Positions 52,056 to 61,996 of a DNA stretch of 64,000 nucleotides are shown here, piece by piece. The notes under the pieces are model-generated. The model was not told where the DNA came from. It was given only the letters and a program-made list of their open reading frames with translations, and did not search any database. Numbering within the stretch: the stretch's first letter is position 1; each line of letters begins with the position of its first letter. The stretch comes from UBA987 sp002292105 (GTDB lineage Bacteria; Bacteroidota; Bacteroidia; NS11-12g; UBA9320), in NCBI GenBank assembly GCA_943846675.1, contig OX044357.1, positions 1,116,001 to 1,180,000 on the forward strand, given 5' to 3'. The position numbers and the translations under genes were made by a program.

Positions 52056-52775
52056 TTATTTGTTATGCTTGGAAAACAATTTGTCCAAGATGTGAAGAGA
52101 AAACCCATAGTTTTTTCTTCCTCGGCTATGATGCTCATTATGATGTGTTCCAAAAAGTTGTATGTCTATGCCCTTCCCATTTCCAAAACGATAGTTGCAA
52201 TGCCCCGCAAAATTCAATAGAATACTCACCAATGGATAGATGAAAATAACTACAATTGAAAAGGGGATAAATGGAACTATTGTCAATGGAACGGTACTGA
52301 GTAAAAAGGCCTCCAGCCAATGAAAACTATACACTGAAAATACCGTAGGAATTCTTGATTTGTGGTGAATGTAATGCACATGCTTCATCATAAACCTATG
52401 ATGCAATATGCGATGTACTACATAAAAATGAACCTCGTTCCACAACGTTAGCGCTACAATCCCGATGAGTACATTTAACCAGGTGTTGGGTAGTAAGGTA
52501 ACAACATCAATCCGAATCAAATAGATGATTGGGATAATTGAAAAGCCAAAAACGATAATGGATTTAAAAGAGTGTTTTATTTCAAAAAGAATCTGGGGTT
52601 TGGGAACGTTTACGTTTACTATTTTGCTCAATTTTTGTTTTCGTTCCAAGAATTTGCAGATAGTTGAAAACAGAAAGCCAACAAAAAAATATAGAAATAT
52701 AAAGTACCCAAACGAAACTCCAAACAAGGCAGTGTAGGAATAGTTAGATAAGATGTTTTCAATAAATAAATCCAT
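52056..52775 (-). CDS. Fatty acid hydroxylase / sterol desaturase family protein
   Basis: A 239-residue membrane enzyme with four hydrophobic segments and the conserved histidine clusters of the family: HFYVVHRILHH, HVHYIHHKS and THHNEHH. These coordinate a diiron centre that hydroxylates or desaturates lipids such as fatty acids, sterols or carotenoids. It is the first gene of the three-gene operon with the ketosynthase-oxidase fusion. Its likely substrate is an acyl chain handled by the same pathway, though this is inference. Confidence 0.9.
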   Translation of the reverse strand: MDLFIENILSNYSYTALFGVSFGYFIFLYFFVGFLFSTICKFLERKQKLSKIVNVNVPKPQILFEIKHSFKSIIVFGFSIIPIIYLIRIDVVTLLPNTWLNVLIGIVALTLWNEVHFYVVHRILHHRFMMKHVHYIHHKSRIPTVFSVYSFHWLEAFLLSTVPLTIVPFIPFSIVVIFIYPLVSILLNFAGHCNYRFGNGKGIDIQLFGTHHNEHHSRGRKNYGFSLHILDKLFSKHNK

Positions 52776-53112
52776 ATTGACTTACTTTATTATTTCTTTA
52801 GCTTTATATCGAAGGCAGAACCGTGTAAAAGTAGCCTTTAAAGTGAGTATTATTTTTTTCACATTGCAAATGTTGCAGTAAAGAACTGTTATGAATAATC
52901 TGTTTTTACGTCACCAATCACTATGACCATAAATGATTGGAAATGAAATATTAGCAGTGGGTTGATTATTAATGCGTGTAAATATTTCGCGAAATGAATG
53001 GTAAATAATTGTTTTTTGCAACAATAGTTGTGCTACCCGAAGGAAATTGTCAAATAATACTTTCGTCGGCTTTAATTACAAGATACACCTTCAAAACTGA
53101 GGGTTCAACTCC
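52776..53112. other. Gene-free interval
   Basis: 337 bases, AT-rich, between the first gene of the lipid operon and the end of the T9SS protein gene, both on the minus strand. It holds weak dyads (for example GCAAC/GTTGT near 53020) but no convincing terminator, promoter or RNA. A GGTTCAACTCC sequence at 53102-53112 resembles a tRNA T-arm, but no tRNA folds here. Confidence 0.5.
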
Positions 53113-56100
53113 TTACCGCTTCACCAACTTCACTTGATGCGTTTTGCCTTCAGTATTCAGCTCAAGAATATACACGCCTTTTGCCACATCCAACTCAAAT
53201 TGATATTCAGGTTGGTTGATGCTATTCTGATTATAAACCACCTTCCCATTGAGGTCATACACTGCTATCGAAACATTTTTTAAGTCAGCCATATACACAT
53301 TCACGACGCCGTTATTTGGATTTGGGTAGACTTTAACCTTATCAAAGAATACGTTATCAAACACGGATGCCAGCGATATCGTAACACAATCAGAGGTATC
53401 TACGCAGTTGCCATATCTTACTTCTACCGCATAAATGCCATTTCTGCTGGCTATAAAAGTCTGTGATGTTGCACCCGAAATTTCAGCATAGTTGTTCTTG
53501 CAATCCAACCACTGATAGGTAACACCTGATTCGTTTACCGTCATTTGAGGGTCGTTTGTTTTCACTGTTACATCAATCGTAATAATTGTCAGATTAAGGG
53601 TAACAACAGAATCACAACCATTGGCGTTGGTTAAAGTGAATGTTGGTGTATTGGTACTCGATGTATACGTTTTGCCGTCAATCCAAGTGAGTTCATCGCA
53701 AGCAATTTGCCTGTCTATACCCGCAGTTGGTGCATACATGGTTAAGTTAAGCGTTACGATAGAGTCACATCCTGCAGCGTTCTTAAGTGTATGCGTTGCG
53801 GTCATATTACTGGTCGTATAAGTTTTGCCATCTATCCAAGTAAAAGGGCCACAAGCCGTTTGTTTGTCAACTCCTGTGCTGTAACGATTAATGGTTAGGT
53901 TAAGTGTTACAACAGAATCACAACCTGATGCATTGGTCAAGGTATGTGTCGCTGTATTGTTGCTCACTGTATAGGTTTTTCCGTCTATCCACGTGTAGGT
54001 ATCGCAAGAGGTCTGTTTGTCGACACCCGTGCTTGAATAACTCATTGTCAGATTTAATGTAACCAAAGAATCACAACCCGAAGCATTCTGCACGGTATGT
54101 TGGGCCCTCGAGTTGCTTGAGGTATAGTTATTGCCATCAATCCAATTGTAGCTATCACAAGCAGTCTGAATGTCTGTTCCAGAATTTGCGTAGTTCACAG
54201 TCAAGTTTAAAGTGACAATCGAATCACAGCCTACCGCATTCTTCAGTGTATGCGTTGCTGTGGTGTTACTCTTTGTATAGGTTTTGCCATCTATCCAAGT
54301 AAAGGTATTACAAGCGGTTTGTACATCAGTCGCCGTTGAATATCTCAGAATTGTTAAGTTGAGTGTGACAACCGAATCACAGCCCGCTGCATTGACTAAG
54401 GTATGGGTCGCCGTGTTGTTGCTTACGGTGTACGTTTTACCATCGATCCATTTGTAGGTATCACAAGCGCTTTGCACATCGGTGCCTGTATTTGAGTTTG
54501 TGATAACGAGATTCAAAGTAATGATCGAATCACATCCTACGCTATTCTTACCTGCTAGTGTGTCTACATATCTTCCGCTCGAGTTATAGGTTTTCCCATT
54601 GATGGCCCAGGTGTATGCATCGCAAGCCGTGTCGTTCACGGTGGCAAAGCTTTTGGTATTTAGGGTAAGATTTAGTGTAACGACTGAATCGCAACCCGAT
54701 GTGTTCTTTACTGTATGGGTTGCCGTATTATTACTCGCTGTATAGGTTGTGCCGTCTATCCATCTGTACGAATCACAAGCCGTTTGGACGTCGGTTCCTG
54801 TATTCGACTTATTGATTGTTAAATTCAATGTGACCACCGAATCACAACCGGTTGCGTTGGTAAGTGTGTAGGTTGCTGTTGTGTTACTTGACGTGTAGGT
54901 TTTGCCATCTATCCACTTATAGGCGTCACAAGCGGTTTGATTGTCTGTACTATTACTGGATTTATTAACGACCAAGTTTAAAGTGATTATCGAGTCGCAT
55001 CCGTTTGCATTGGCACTATTCATAGTATCTCGATAAGTCCCGGTAGAAGTGTACGTTTTGCTGTTTTGTGACCATTTGTAACTATCACAAGCTGTGTCAG
55101 AACTACTTGAAGTAGTTGTTTTATAAATGGTCAAATTAAGCGTAACGGTTGAATCACATCCTACACTATTGGTCACTTTGTGTGTTGCGGTATTGTTGTT
55201 TGATGTGTATGTCTTTCCATCAATCCACCTATACGAATCACATGCAACTAAGGTATCTGTGCCCTTACTCGATTTGTTTATTATTAGGTTTAGCGAAACA
55301 ACAGAATCACAACCAGATGCGTTTGTCACCGTATAGGTAGCAGTTGAGTTGCTAGACGTATACGTTTTGCCGTCAATCCACTTATACGAATCACATTCAA
55401 CGATTGTATCTATACCCGTGTTGGATGTGTTTACAGTTAGGTTTAAGGTTATGATAGAATCACAACCAACAGCATTTGCCGCAACCATGGTGTCTTTGTA
55501 TGCACCACTGGATGTATAGGTTGTGCTGTTTTGTGACCACGTATATGTATTACATGCCGTGTCTGCAACAGTTGCAAAAGATGCATCATTTATCAATAGG
55601 TGTAGCGTTACAATAGAATCACCACCGGCAGCATTTTTTCCTTTTAATGTATGCGTATAGCTGCCACTTGATGTATATGTTGTGGAGTTTAACGTCCATG
55701 TGTATGAAGTACATGCAGTGTCAAAAACAGTGGCTGTGCTTGATGTGTTTTCGAAAAAGATGCTCCGATCTTCTGTTTGACCATAACGCAGGGTGCCGCA
55801 CGAACTTGAAATACGACTAAAATCGCTCAAGACACGCATACGTAGGAAAGTATCTTTCACAACAGACTTTGGAATTTTAATTGTATCTGAATGTGTTGTC
55901 CTATTCTTGGTATCAAATACCAATTCACCTGTATCACTTAAATCACCGTTATTGTTAAAGTCTATGTAGACCTTCACATATTCATCGTTGCTGTTCCCTG
56001 TTTTAATTGTGGTGAGATAGAAAGTATCTGCCTGTAACCTTAAAATTTCTGTGCAAGTTTGGTCAACATATTCGCCTTCGTCGTATAAACCAGCAGAAGA

Positions 56101-58839
56101 AAATGTATAGCCGTTTAAGCTGACCTCAAATATGCCAATCCCATAATTAACGGACTTGTTGGTGGTTGTTGTTGAGCACTTTGCCGCAGTAACTTTAGGT
56201 GGCACTTTAATATTACTCGATTTAAGAATGGAATCGATTCCACTGCAGTTTTCAGCAAATAATTGCACAGAATAACTACCTACCGAATCAAATCTGATTT
56301 GAGGATTTTGAGAACAACTATCTGTTCCGTTCATAAAGGAAATGGTTTTTGGGCTTACCCTCCATAACCAGGCAGTTGGTGTATATGTAGAAGTGTCTGT
56401 AAACTGCACCGTTTCACCGGAACACAAAACTGAATTATTTGCCGCAAAGCCAGCAATTGGCTTAATCTGATCCTCGTCGTATAATGTTGACTTCCAATTA
56501 CCTCTGCCGTAAGTGGCACATACCACATGACTTAGGCTTCTTCCTGATGGACTATGGTAAATTTCTATGTCTCGTACGCGCGTATTAATTGGCATATTGT
56601 CATTAAACCAAGACCAGCTAGTCATGGTTGTATCCTTGTAATACACACCCATGTAGGTGCCTAAATACATGCCTTGTTTTTTGCTGCTAGAATCAAACAC
56701 AACGCACAAGATTGGAATGTTCGGCAGTCCATTTGATATGTTACTCCAGCTAGATCCACCATTGTTAGATTGATAGATTTTGTTATTTAAGCATATCCAA
56801 ACTCGGTTGGTGTACGTTGGGTGCGATTCTATCCATAACGGAGTAGTATTAACCGGTAAGGAAGATGTTAAGTCGGTCCAACTAGGGCTTGTAGCATTAA
56901 CGTTGGTTGATTTGAAAAACTTTTTATCGCTTCTTGCTACATATAAAATATCAGGATTGGCACTGGAATTTTCAATGGCTGCAATATTGGATGAGTTTGA
57001 CCCAGCAACATTGTTTGAGATTTTAGTCCATGATACACTGGTGCGAGACGACGCTTTTATATTGGTGGAGCGCCAAATATTTTTATACCCAACGAACATT
57101 GAGCTTGGCGTCCCTTCTCTTAGGACATAAGGTGTTACCCAAGCTCCTGATTCTGATATGCCGTTTACGCCACTTTTGGCAATGGTACCTTGGCTTCTGC
57201 CATCTTTGATTCTTCTGATATCGCCATAATACAAAGCGCTATAGGCATAGGTTGTTGTTGTTGGGTCAATCACACAATCCATGCCGTCGCCACCAACGAC
57301 AGTATACCACTTGCCTTTCTCGTATAAACCGGTACCGTTGTCTTGGTAACCATTTATGATTGTGTTGAATTCTGTTGCGCTTTGACCCAGACGATATATT
57401 TGGGCAATGGCTAATCCATCACTAACATCTACCCAGCTTGAGCCTAAATTTTTGGTATAATAAACACCTCCATCATTACCTGAATACAACGTGTTTGTGC
57501 CAGGTTGGTATTCCAATACATGGTTATCTGCATGGACTTTAGGCGCGCCACCGCTACCAACCCAATGGGCGTTAATTTTCCATGTTTTGCCCGAATCCAA
57601 ACTTTGAAAAATGTTCACACCGCAAACGTTAACTACGGACTTGTCAGACGGATCTACCGCTATGTCAAGATCATACCATGCTTGTCCACCAGTACCTGTA
57701 CCTAAATGAGAGTAATCCATGATGTTTGGTGTGTCGCTCATTTGGGTAAATGAGGAGCCTCGGTTGGTCGATAAATAAAGCCCTTCGTACGTTTTGGAAT
57801 TGGTCACTACCACATAAACAAAGTTTGAATCATCTGGTGTTACAGCAACGGCCATTCGGCTTTTACTTGATGGCAGCCCAGAAGTTATCTGGCTCCAACT
57901 TTGCCCGTTGTCTGTAGATTTGTACAATCGTGCAGAGGTGCGACAGGCAAATAATATAGACGAATTTACGGCATCAAACACAAGGTCTTTGAAGTTTCCA
58001 CTTTGCTCAAGAGCCCAGCTAGAGCCACCATTGGTAGAGCGATAAATGCCACCGTTCGTCGCTGCAATTAAGGTGTTATTGTTACTTGGGTCGATGAGTA
58101 GTTTGCCTACAATTTTATTACCCAAACCAGAATTTGATAAAACCCATGTTTGGCCACCATCGGTACTTTTGTAGATGCCTCGACCGTATGAATCACCTGC
58201 GTCTCTATCACCAGTGCCAAGGTAAATAGTGTCTGGTCGAGAAGGGTCTACTGCTATAGACGAAATGCCCAGACTCGAAAGTGAGTCTGTGTTGGTCGAC
58301 CACGTTTGTCCGCCATCTTTGGTTACCCATAAGCCACCTGCTGGAGCACCCACATATATAATGCTTGAATCGGTGGGGTGGAAGGCAACTGCGTTAATAC
58401 GCCCCAATCCGTTCGGCTGACCTGTTCTGTTAGAAGGTAGGCTTGTAGGGCCGAGTTCGACCCAATTACCTGTGGTTTGACAAGTCGCTGCACTTCCTCC
58501 AAGAGCACCCGTATTGGTTTTTTTGTTTAAACTTCTTTGCTTTAAATATTTCTCAACCTCAAAATCCAGTGCACCAGGACTTGGAATATTCCCGTTGGCG
58601 TCGATAAGTTCAGCTGTGCTGTGTTCCCAGCGCTTAAAAGGTTTGTAGCCACTACCTTTTTCTATAGTTCGGTTTTGCCAATATAAATTGAATGCCCTTT
58701 GCGTTTGGTAAAAGTTTACAGACGGATCAGCCATCATATCAATCCAATACGGCGTTTGAGTTGTATCGTTCACTGACTGTGCGACTAGAAAAGGAACAGA
58801 AAAAATAGTTATGAATATAAGTGTAGTAAGGCGTTTCAT
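53113..58839 (-). CDS. T9SS type A sorted giant protein with BNR/sortilin propeller, PKD, GEVED and 14 tandem repeats
   Basis: A 1908-residue secreted protein. Order: signal peptide (1-20); BNR/sortilin-like beta-propeller repeats (about 125-780; IYKSTDGGQTW, GIYRSTNGGSSW, YLGTYMGVYY); a PKD domain (about 795-880); a GEVED domain (about 890-1030); 14 tandem repeats of about 51 residues (about 1034-1751; core TDVQTACDSYKW, GKTYT, GCDSVVTLNLT); an Ig-like segment; and a type A T9SS sorting domain (about 1830-1908; VYPNPNNGVVNVY ending VKLVKR). The repeats include two Cys each, which may form disulfides. It is probably a large surface adhesin or exoenzyme scaffold; no catalytic motif stands out. 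Confidence 0.93.
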   Translation of the reverse strand: MKRLTTLIFITIFSVPFLVAQSVNDTTQTPYWIDMMADPSVNFYQTQRAFNLYWQNRTIEKGSGYKPFKRWEHSTAELIDANGNIPSPGALDFEVEKYLKQRSLNKKTNTGALGGSAATCQTTGNWVELGPTSLPSNRTGQPNGLGRINAVAFHPTDSSIIYVGAPAGGLWVTKDGGQTWSTNTDSLSSLGISSIAVDPSRPDTIYLGTGDRDAGDSYGRGIYKSTDGGQTWVLSNSGLGNKIVGKLLIDPSNNNTLIAATNGGIYRSTNGGSSWALEQSGNFKDLVFDAVNSSILFACRTSARLYKSTDNGQSWSQITSGLPSSKSRMAVAVTPDDSNFVYVVVTNSKTYEGLYLSTNRGSSFTQMSDTPNIMDYSHLGTGTGGQAWYDLDIAVDPSDKSVVNVCGVNIFQSLDSGKTWKINAHWVGSGGAPKVHADNHVLEYQPGTNTLYSGNDGGVYYTKNLGSSWVDVSDGLAIAQIYRLGQSATEFNTIINGYQDNGTGLYEKGKWYTVVGGDGMDCVIDPTTTTYAYSALYYGDIRRIKDGRSQGTIAKSGVNGISESGAWVTPYVLREGTPSSMFVGYKNIWRSTNIKASSRTSVSWTKISNNVAGSNSSNIAAIENSSANPDILYVARSDKKFFKSTNVNATSPSWTDLTSSLPVNTTPLWIESHPTYTNRVWICLNNKIYQSNNGGSSWSNISNGLPNIPILCVVFDSSSKKQGMYLGTYMGVYYKDTTMTSWSWFNDNMPINTRVRDIEIYHSPSGRSLSHVVCATYGRGNWKSTLYDEDQIKPIAGFAANNSVLCSGETVQFTDTSTYTPTAWLWRVSPKTISFMNGTDSCSQNPQIRFDSVGSYSVQLFAENCSGIDSILKSSNIKVPPKVTAAKCSTTTTNKSVNYGIGIFEVSLNGYTFSSAGLYDEGEYVDQTCTEILRLQADTFYLTTIKTGNSNDEYVKVYIDFNNNGDLSDTGELVFDTKNRTTHSDTIKIPKSVVKDTFLRMRVLSDFSRISSSCGTLRYGQTEDRSIFFENTSSTATVFDTACTSYTWTLNSTTYTSSGSYTHTLKGKNAAGGDSIVTLHLLINDASFATVADTACNTYTWSQNSTTYTSSGAYKDTMVAANAVGCDSIITLNLTVNTSNTGIDTIVECDSYKWIDGKTYTSSNSTATYTVTNASGCDSVVSLNLIINKSSKGTDTLVACDSYRWIDGKTYTSNNNTATHKVTNSVGCDSTVTLNLTIYKTTTSSSSDTACDSYKWSQNSKTYTSTGTYRDTMNSANANGCDSIITLNLVVNKSSNSTDNQTACDAYKWIDGKTYTSSNTTATYTLTNATGCDSVVTLNLTINKSNTGTDVQTACDSYRWIDGTTYTASNNTATHTVKNTSGCDSVVTLNLTLNTKSFATVNDTACDAYTWAINGKTYNSSGRYVDTLAGKNSVGCDSIITLNLVITNSNTGTDVQSACDTYKWIDGKTYTVSNNTATHTLVNAAGCDSVVTLNLTILRYSTATDVQTACNTFTWIDGKTYTKSNTTATHTLKNAVGCDSIVTLNLTVNYANSGTDIQTACDSYNWIDGNNYTSSNSRAQHTVQNASGCDSLVTLNLTMSYSSTGVDKQTSCDTYTWIDGKTYTVSNNTATHTLTNASGCDSVVTLNLTINRYSTGVDKQTACGPFTWIDGKTYTTSNMTATHTLKNAAGCDSIVTLNLTMYAPTAGIDRQIACDELTWIDGKTYTSSTNTPTFTLTNANGCDSVVTLNLTIITIDVTVKTNDPQMTVNESGVTYQWLDCKNNYAEISGATSQTFIASRNGIYAVEVRYGNCVDTSDCVTISLASVFDNVFFDKVKVYPNPNNGVVNVYMADLKNVSIAVYDLNGKVVYNQNSINQPEYQFELDVAKGVYILELNTEGKTHQVKLVKR
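53587..55741 (-). repeat. Coding tandem repeat array (14 units of about 153 bp)
   Basis: The array encodes 14 repeats of about 51 residues. Two subtypes alternate: one with WIDGKTYTSSNNTATHTL (ten units) and one with NSTTYTSSGxYxDT (units 1, 2, 5 and 8). The units have diverged at DNA level, so the array is not recent perfect duplication, but recombination between units is plausible. Confidence 0.85.
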
Positions 58840-58983
58840 CTTTTAGGGTAAAATGCGTGGATTACGAAGATAATTGTTTTCACTAGTTGTTTTCAGAGGT
58901 CAATATTGATATGACAATGATAATATATACGTCCGGCTGAATTGCATTAAAGCAGCTATATCATGTTTGCTTTTAATCTAGCG

Positions 58984-60114
58984 TTACAGCTTGAGCAGTT
59001 TTGTTACTTCAATGCCATGATCCGTATGTATCGTTACTGTGTACATATTGCTTGGCAATGATTCGGTTGATAAAATAGATTCTTTGCTCGAAGCGTTTAA
59101 AACTTTAAATAAAAGCTCTTTCCCTTGCATATCTTTTACTGATATCGAATTTATGAAATGATTGCTTGTCAACTTGACCGTTCCACTAGTTGGATTGGGA
59201 AACAATATGGCTTTTGGTGTATTAAGTGAAAGTGCGCTTGATGTAGCAATTCTACCATCGCTATTAAACTGTGATAAAAATCGCCAGATCTCAACAGATG
59301 CAACAATGTCATAATTTGTATTGCTGGTTTTAAGTCCGTTTCCAGGCCATTTGTGCTCTCCATTGTTAACGCGTAAATGCTCTACGGATATCCCATTTTT
59401 CCCGTTTTCGTATAGGAACTGGGTTACACTAGAGCCATCCGTTTTATCAATATCAGGCATGTTTGTAATCGTAGGAGTGGCATCACAACCATTGTAATTT
59501 ACACAGATGTCGATGATGCCTGGAATTTTGTAAGCGTTATAGCTGACAACATTGTCATTTGTTCCATGGATTTGCATAATAGGTACTGGAAAGCCATCGA
59601 AGCATCCAGCAGTATCAATTAGCGATCCACTAACCGCTCCAATTCCTGCAATTTTTCGTTCTAAATGGCAAGCCAGGTAAAAGCTCATGAAAGCACCTTG
59701 TGAAAATCCAGTACTGCATATTCTTTTTTGGTCTATACTGAACCGACTAGAAACGTTTTCAATCAGGGAGTCTAAAAAGCCAATGTCATCTACGGTGTCT
59801 GCGCTCGGGTTGAAATTCCAATGCGTTATACCATCCTTGTCTAATAACCCTTGTGGGTGCACAATGATGAAGTTCGCAGTATCTGCGATGTATCGGAAAT
59901 CGCCATAGGTCATAAAATTCTCGGCTGTTCCGTTCTTTTTATGCATACCAAGCAGCAACGGGACCTCGTCTGTATTTGAGTAAATTGCAGGAACATAGAT
60001 AATAAATGACCGTGTAACACCGTCGTATGTAATGGTTTCTCTCAGCGTTTGCTGTGCCTCGCAGTTCGTACTGAATAGTAGCGTAAGTAGAGATAATAGA
60101 CCGAATGCTTTCAT
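58984..60114 (-). CDS. PHB depolymerase-like esterase with T9SS type A sorting domain
   Basis: A 376-residue secreted alpha/beta hydrolase of the polyhydroxybutyrate depolymerase/feruloyl esterase (LpqC) family. Signal peptide (1-20); family start TYDGVTRSFIIYVPAIYSN and PLLLGMHKKNGTAENF; nucleophile elbow GFSQGA (Ser about 141); IMQIHGTNDNVVSYN with the acid Asp; and HKWPG with the catalytic His (about 250). The C-terminus (about 300-376; LFPNPTSGTVKLTSNH ending VTKLLKL) is a T9SS type A sorting domain. Substrate unknown. Confidence 0.9.
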   Translation of the reverse strand: MKAFGLLSLLTLLFSTNCEAQQTLRETITYDGVTRSFIIYVPAIYSNTDEVPLLLGMHKKNGTAENFMTYGDFRYIADTANFIIVHPQGLLDKDGITHWNFNPSADTVDDIGFLDSLIENVSSRFSIDQKRICSTGFSQGAFMSFYLACHLERKIAGIGAVSGSLIDTAGCFDGFPVPIMQIHGTNDNVVSYNAYKIPGIIDICVNYNGCDATPTITNMPDIDKTDGSSVTQFLYENGKNGISVEHLRVNNGEHKWPGNGLKTSNTNYDIVASVEIWRFLSQFNSDGRIATSSALSLNTPKAILFPNPTSGTVKLTSNHFINSISVKDMQGKELLFKVLNASSKESILSTESLPSNMYTVTIHTDHGIEVTKLLKL

Positions 60115-60335
60115 GGTTTACAATTTGATTTTCGAGGGAAATATACGAATTGCTTTCGGTATTCTCCAACGAGACATAGACCACCTTTGGACAGTTACCT
60201 ATCCAATATTACTATGTGTTTACGTATACTTTCGAACTGAATCAACGTGTTTTGTCAATCAACCCGTTCTTCCTTCAAATTTTGTTTTCTCAGAATCAAA
60301 TGATTAATTGAGAATCCAAATGGAGCAAAGTGTTT

Positions 60336-61721
60336 ATGGCTTTAGAATTTTTAAGTAAGCAGCGTTCGATAGCTAAACCCGGTTTTAGCCGGTGGTTGGT
60401 GCCACCTGCTGCCATGGCTATTCACCTGTGTATTGGCCAAATCTATGCCTATAGCGTGTTTAATAAACCACTGGCAAGCCTAAAAGGGATTGAGGCACCG
60501 ATTGCTGGCGATTGGGAATTGACGACGATTGGATGGATATTTTCCATTGCCTTATTTACGCTTGGAGCTTCTGCTGCCTTGTTTGGACAATGGTTAGAGC
60601 GCGTAGGTCCACGAAAAGCGATGTTTGTCTCGGCTGTTTGTTTTGCTGGTGGATTTTTTGTCGCTGCCCTTGGTGTGCATTTTCATCAAATTTGGCTTGT
60701 GTATTTGGGTCATGGAGTTTTGGGGGGCATTGGGTTAGGTATTGGATACATATCTCCAGTGTCTACATTAATCAAATGGTTTCCCGACAAACCAGGCATG
60801 GCAACCGGAATGGCTATTATGGGATTTGGCGGAGGTGCTATGATCGCAAGTCCACTCGCTGTGGGGTTGATGGATTATTTTGCGTCACAATCGTCGACTG
60901 GTGTTGCGCAAACGTTCATTGTGATGGGCATCATATATTTCTTGTTTATGCTGTTTGGTGTGTTTTCCATTCGCGTACGCGCAAAAAATTGGAAACCAGA
61001 AGGATGGGAGCCTCATTCTGAAATTGAAAAATTATCGGCAGACAGATTTGTCAATGCCAATCAAGCAATAAAAACGCCGCAGTTTTATTTGTTATTTACG
61101 GTTTTGGCGTTGAACGTAACGGCTGGTATAGGGGTGTTGGGTCAAGCCTCTGTAATGATTCAGGAAATGTTTTCAGTGGAATCAGTAGGAGAGGGAATGG
61201 TTGTGACTGTAGCTGCTGCTGGTGGTTTTGTGGGATTGCTTAGTGTTTTTAATATGCTAGGCCGTTTTATATGGTCGTCTTTATCAGATAAACTGGGAAG
61301 GAAAAATACATATAATGTATTTTTTGTTTTGGGAGCTATATTGTACGTGATGGTGCCTTACGCAGGGAACACGGGTAGTGTGGTGTTGTTTGTTGCTTGC
61401 TTTGCCATAATAATTAGTATGTATGGTGGTGGATTTGCCACTGCGCCGGCTTATTTACGTGATTTGTTCGGCACTGCCCAAGTTGGGGCTATTCATGGTC
61501 GATTATTATTGGCTTGGTCGTTGGCTGCGCTTCTAGGACCTGGGTTGGTCAATTATATTCGGGCGTATCAGATAGAAACCATGCAAATGGCACCAGCCAA
61601 GGCCTATTCAACAACCATGTATATCATGGCTGGTTTACTGGTAATCGGCTTGTTGTGTAATTCGTTTATTAAACCGGTAGATAAAAAGTATTTTACGACG
61701 TCAAATGAAGAAGGAACTTAA
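60336..61721 (+). CDS. OFA-family MFS transporter (oxalate/formate antiporter-like)
   Basis: The ATG at 60336 is preceded by GGAG about ten bases upstream, giving 461 residues; a GTG at 60330 adds two. It has twelve transmembrane helices. The first has AMAIHLCIGQIYAYSVFNKPL and the fifth region GKxx-type GIGYISPVSTLIKWFPDKPGMATGMAIMGFG, both typical of the OFA subfamily of the major facilitator superfamily, which exchanges small carboxylates. Substrate here is unknown. It overlaps the start of its small companion gene by 17 bases. Confidence 0.9.
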   Translation: MALEFLSKQRSIAKPGFSRWLVPPAAMAIHLCIGQIYAYSVFNKPLASLKGIEAPIAGDWELTTIGWIFSIALFTLGASAALFGQWLERVGPRKAMFVSAVCFAGGFFVAALGVHFHQIWLVYLGHGVLGGIGLGIGYISPVSTLIKWFPDKPGMATGMAIMGFGGGAMIASPLAVGLMDYFASQSSTGVAQTFIVMGIIYFLFMLFGVFSIRVRAKNWKPEGWEPHSEIEKLSADRFVNANQAIKTPQFYLLFTVLALNVTAGIGVLGQASVMIQEMFSVESVGEGMVVTVAAAGGFVGLLSVFNMLGRFIWSSLSDKLGRKNTYNVFFVLGAILYVMVPYAGNTGSVVLFVACFAIIISMYGGGFATAPAYLRDLFGTAQVGAIHGRLLLAWSLAALLGPGLVNYIRAYQIETMQMAPAKAYSTTMYIMAGLLVIGLLCNSFIKPVDKKYFTTSNEEGT

Positions 61722-61809
61722 AATCATATTGGCCTGGTCATTTGTCGGAATCCCTTTAGTCTGGGGAATTGTAAAGACCATTTCAAAATCTATGGTTTTG
61801 TTTGAGTAG
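61705..61809 (+). CDS. MFS transporter small subunit (34 residues)
   Basis: A short gene overlapping the 3' end of the OFA transporter by 17 bases in another frame. The protein is MKKELKIILAW, SFVGIPLVWGIVKT, ISKSMVLFE: a charged N-terminus and a single hydrophobic helix. It fits the family of tiny proteins annotated as MFS transporter small subunit, which accompany OFA transporters and have the pattern AWxxVGIPLxWG. It probably binds the transporter in the membrane. The translational overlap suggests equal production. Confidence 0.75.
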   Translation: MKKELKIILAWSFVGIPLVWGIVKTISKSMVLFE

Positions 61810-61963
61810 AATGTCTGGACAGTATGCTATAATGTAGCTTGTAGTATATCTGATAACCCTACATAGTCTACGAAAAGAATCCACTCTTAACGGGATAAAC
61901 CGCCTCCTGTCCACATGTTATCCAAAAAAGAGCCACACTATTATTCCCTCGATGAAAAAATTG

Positions 61964-61971
61964 TATTTTTG
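61964..61971 (+). promoter_or_regulatory. Bacteroidota -7 promoter box of hppA
   Basis: TATTTTTG fits TAnnTTTG and is followed by CCGCC, as at lepA. It lies 25 bases upstream of the hppA ATG. No clear TTG element at the expected spacing. Confidence 0.5.
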
Positions 61972-61996
61972 CCGCCTTTAAAAATTAGATAAAGAA

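Noticed and set aside
53102..53112. tRNA T-arm-like sequence GGTTCAACTCC
   Set aside because: No matching acceptor, D or anticodon stems can be drawn around it, and it runs into a coding sequence.
53587..55741. CRISPR-like array
   Set aside because: The periodicity is about 153 bp, the units are diverged, and all are in frame within a coding sequence.
60512..61021. Plus-strand open frame of 169 codons within the MFS transporter gene
   Set aside because: It is an out-of-frame shadow of a well-supported membrane transporter, rich in Cys and Trp as expected for such shadows.
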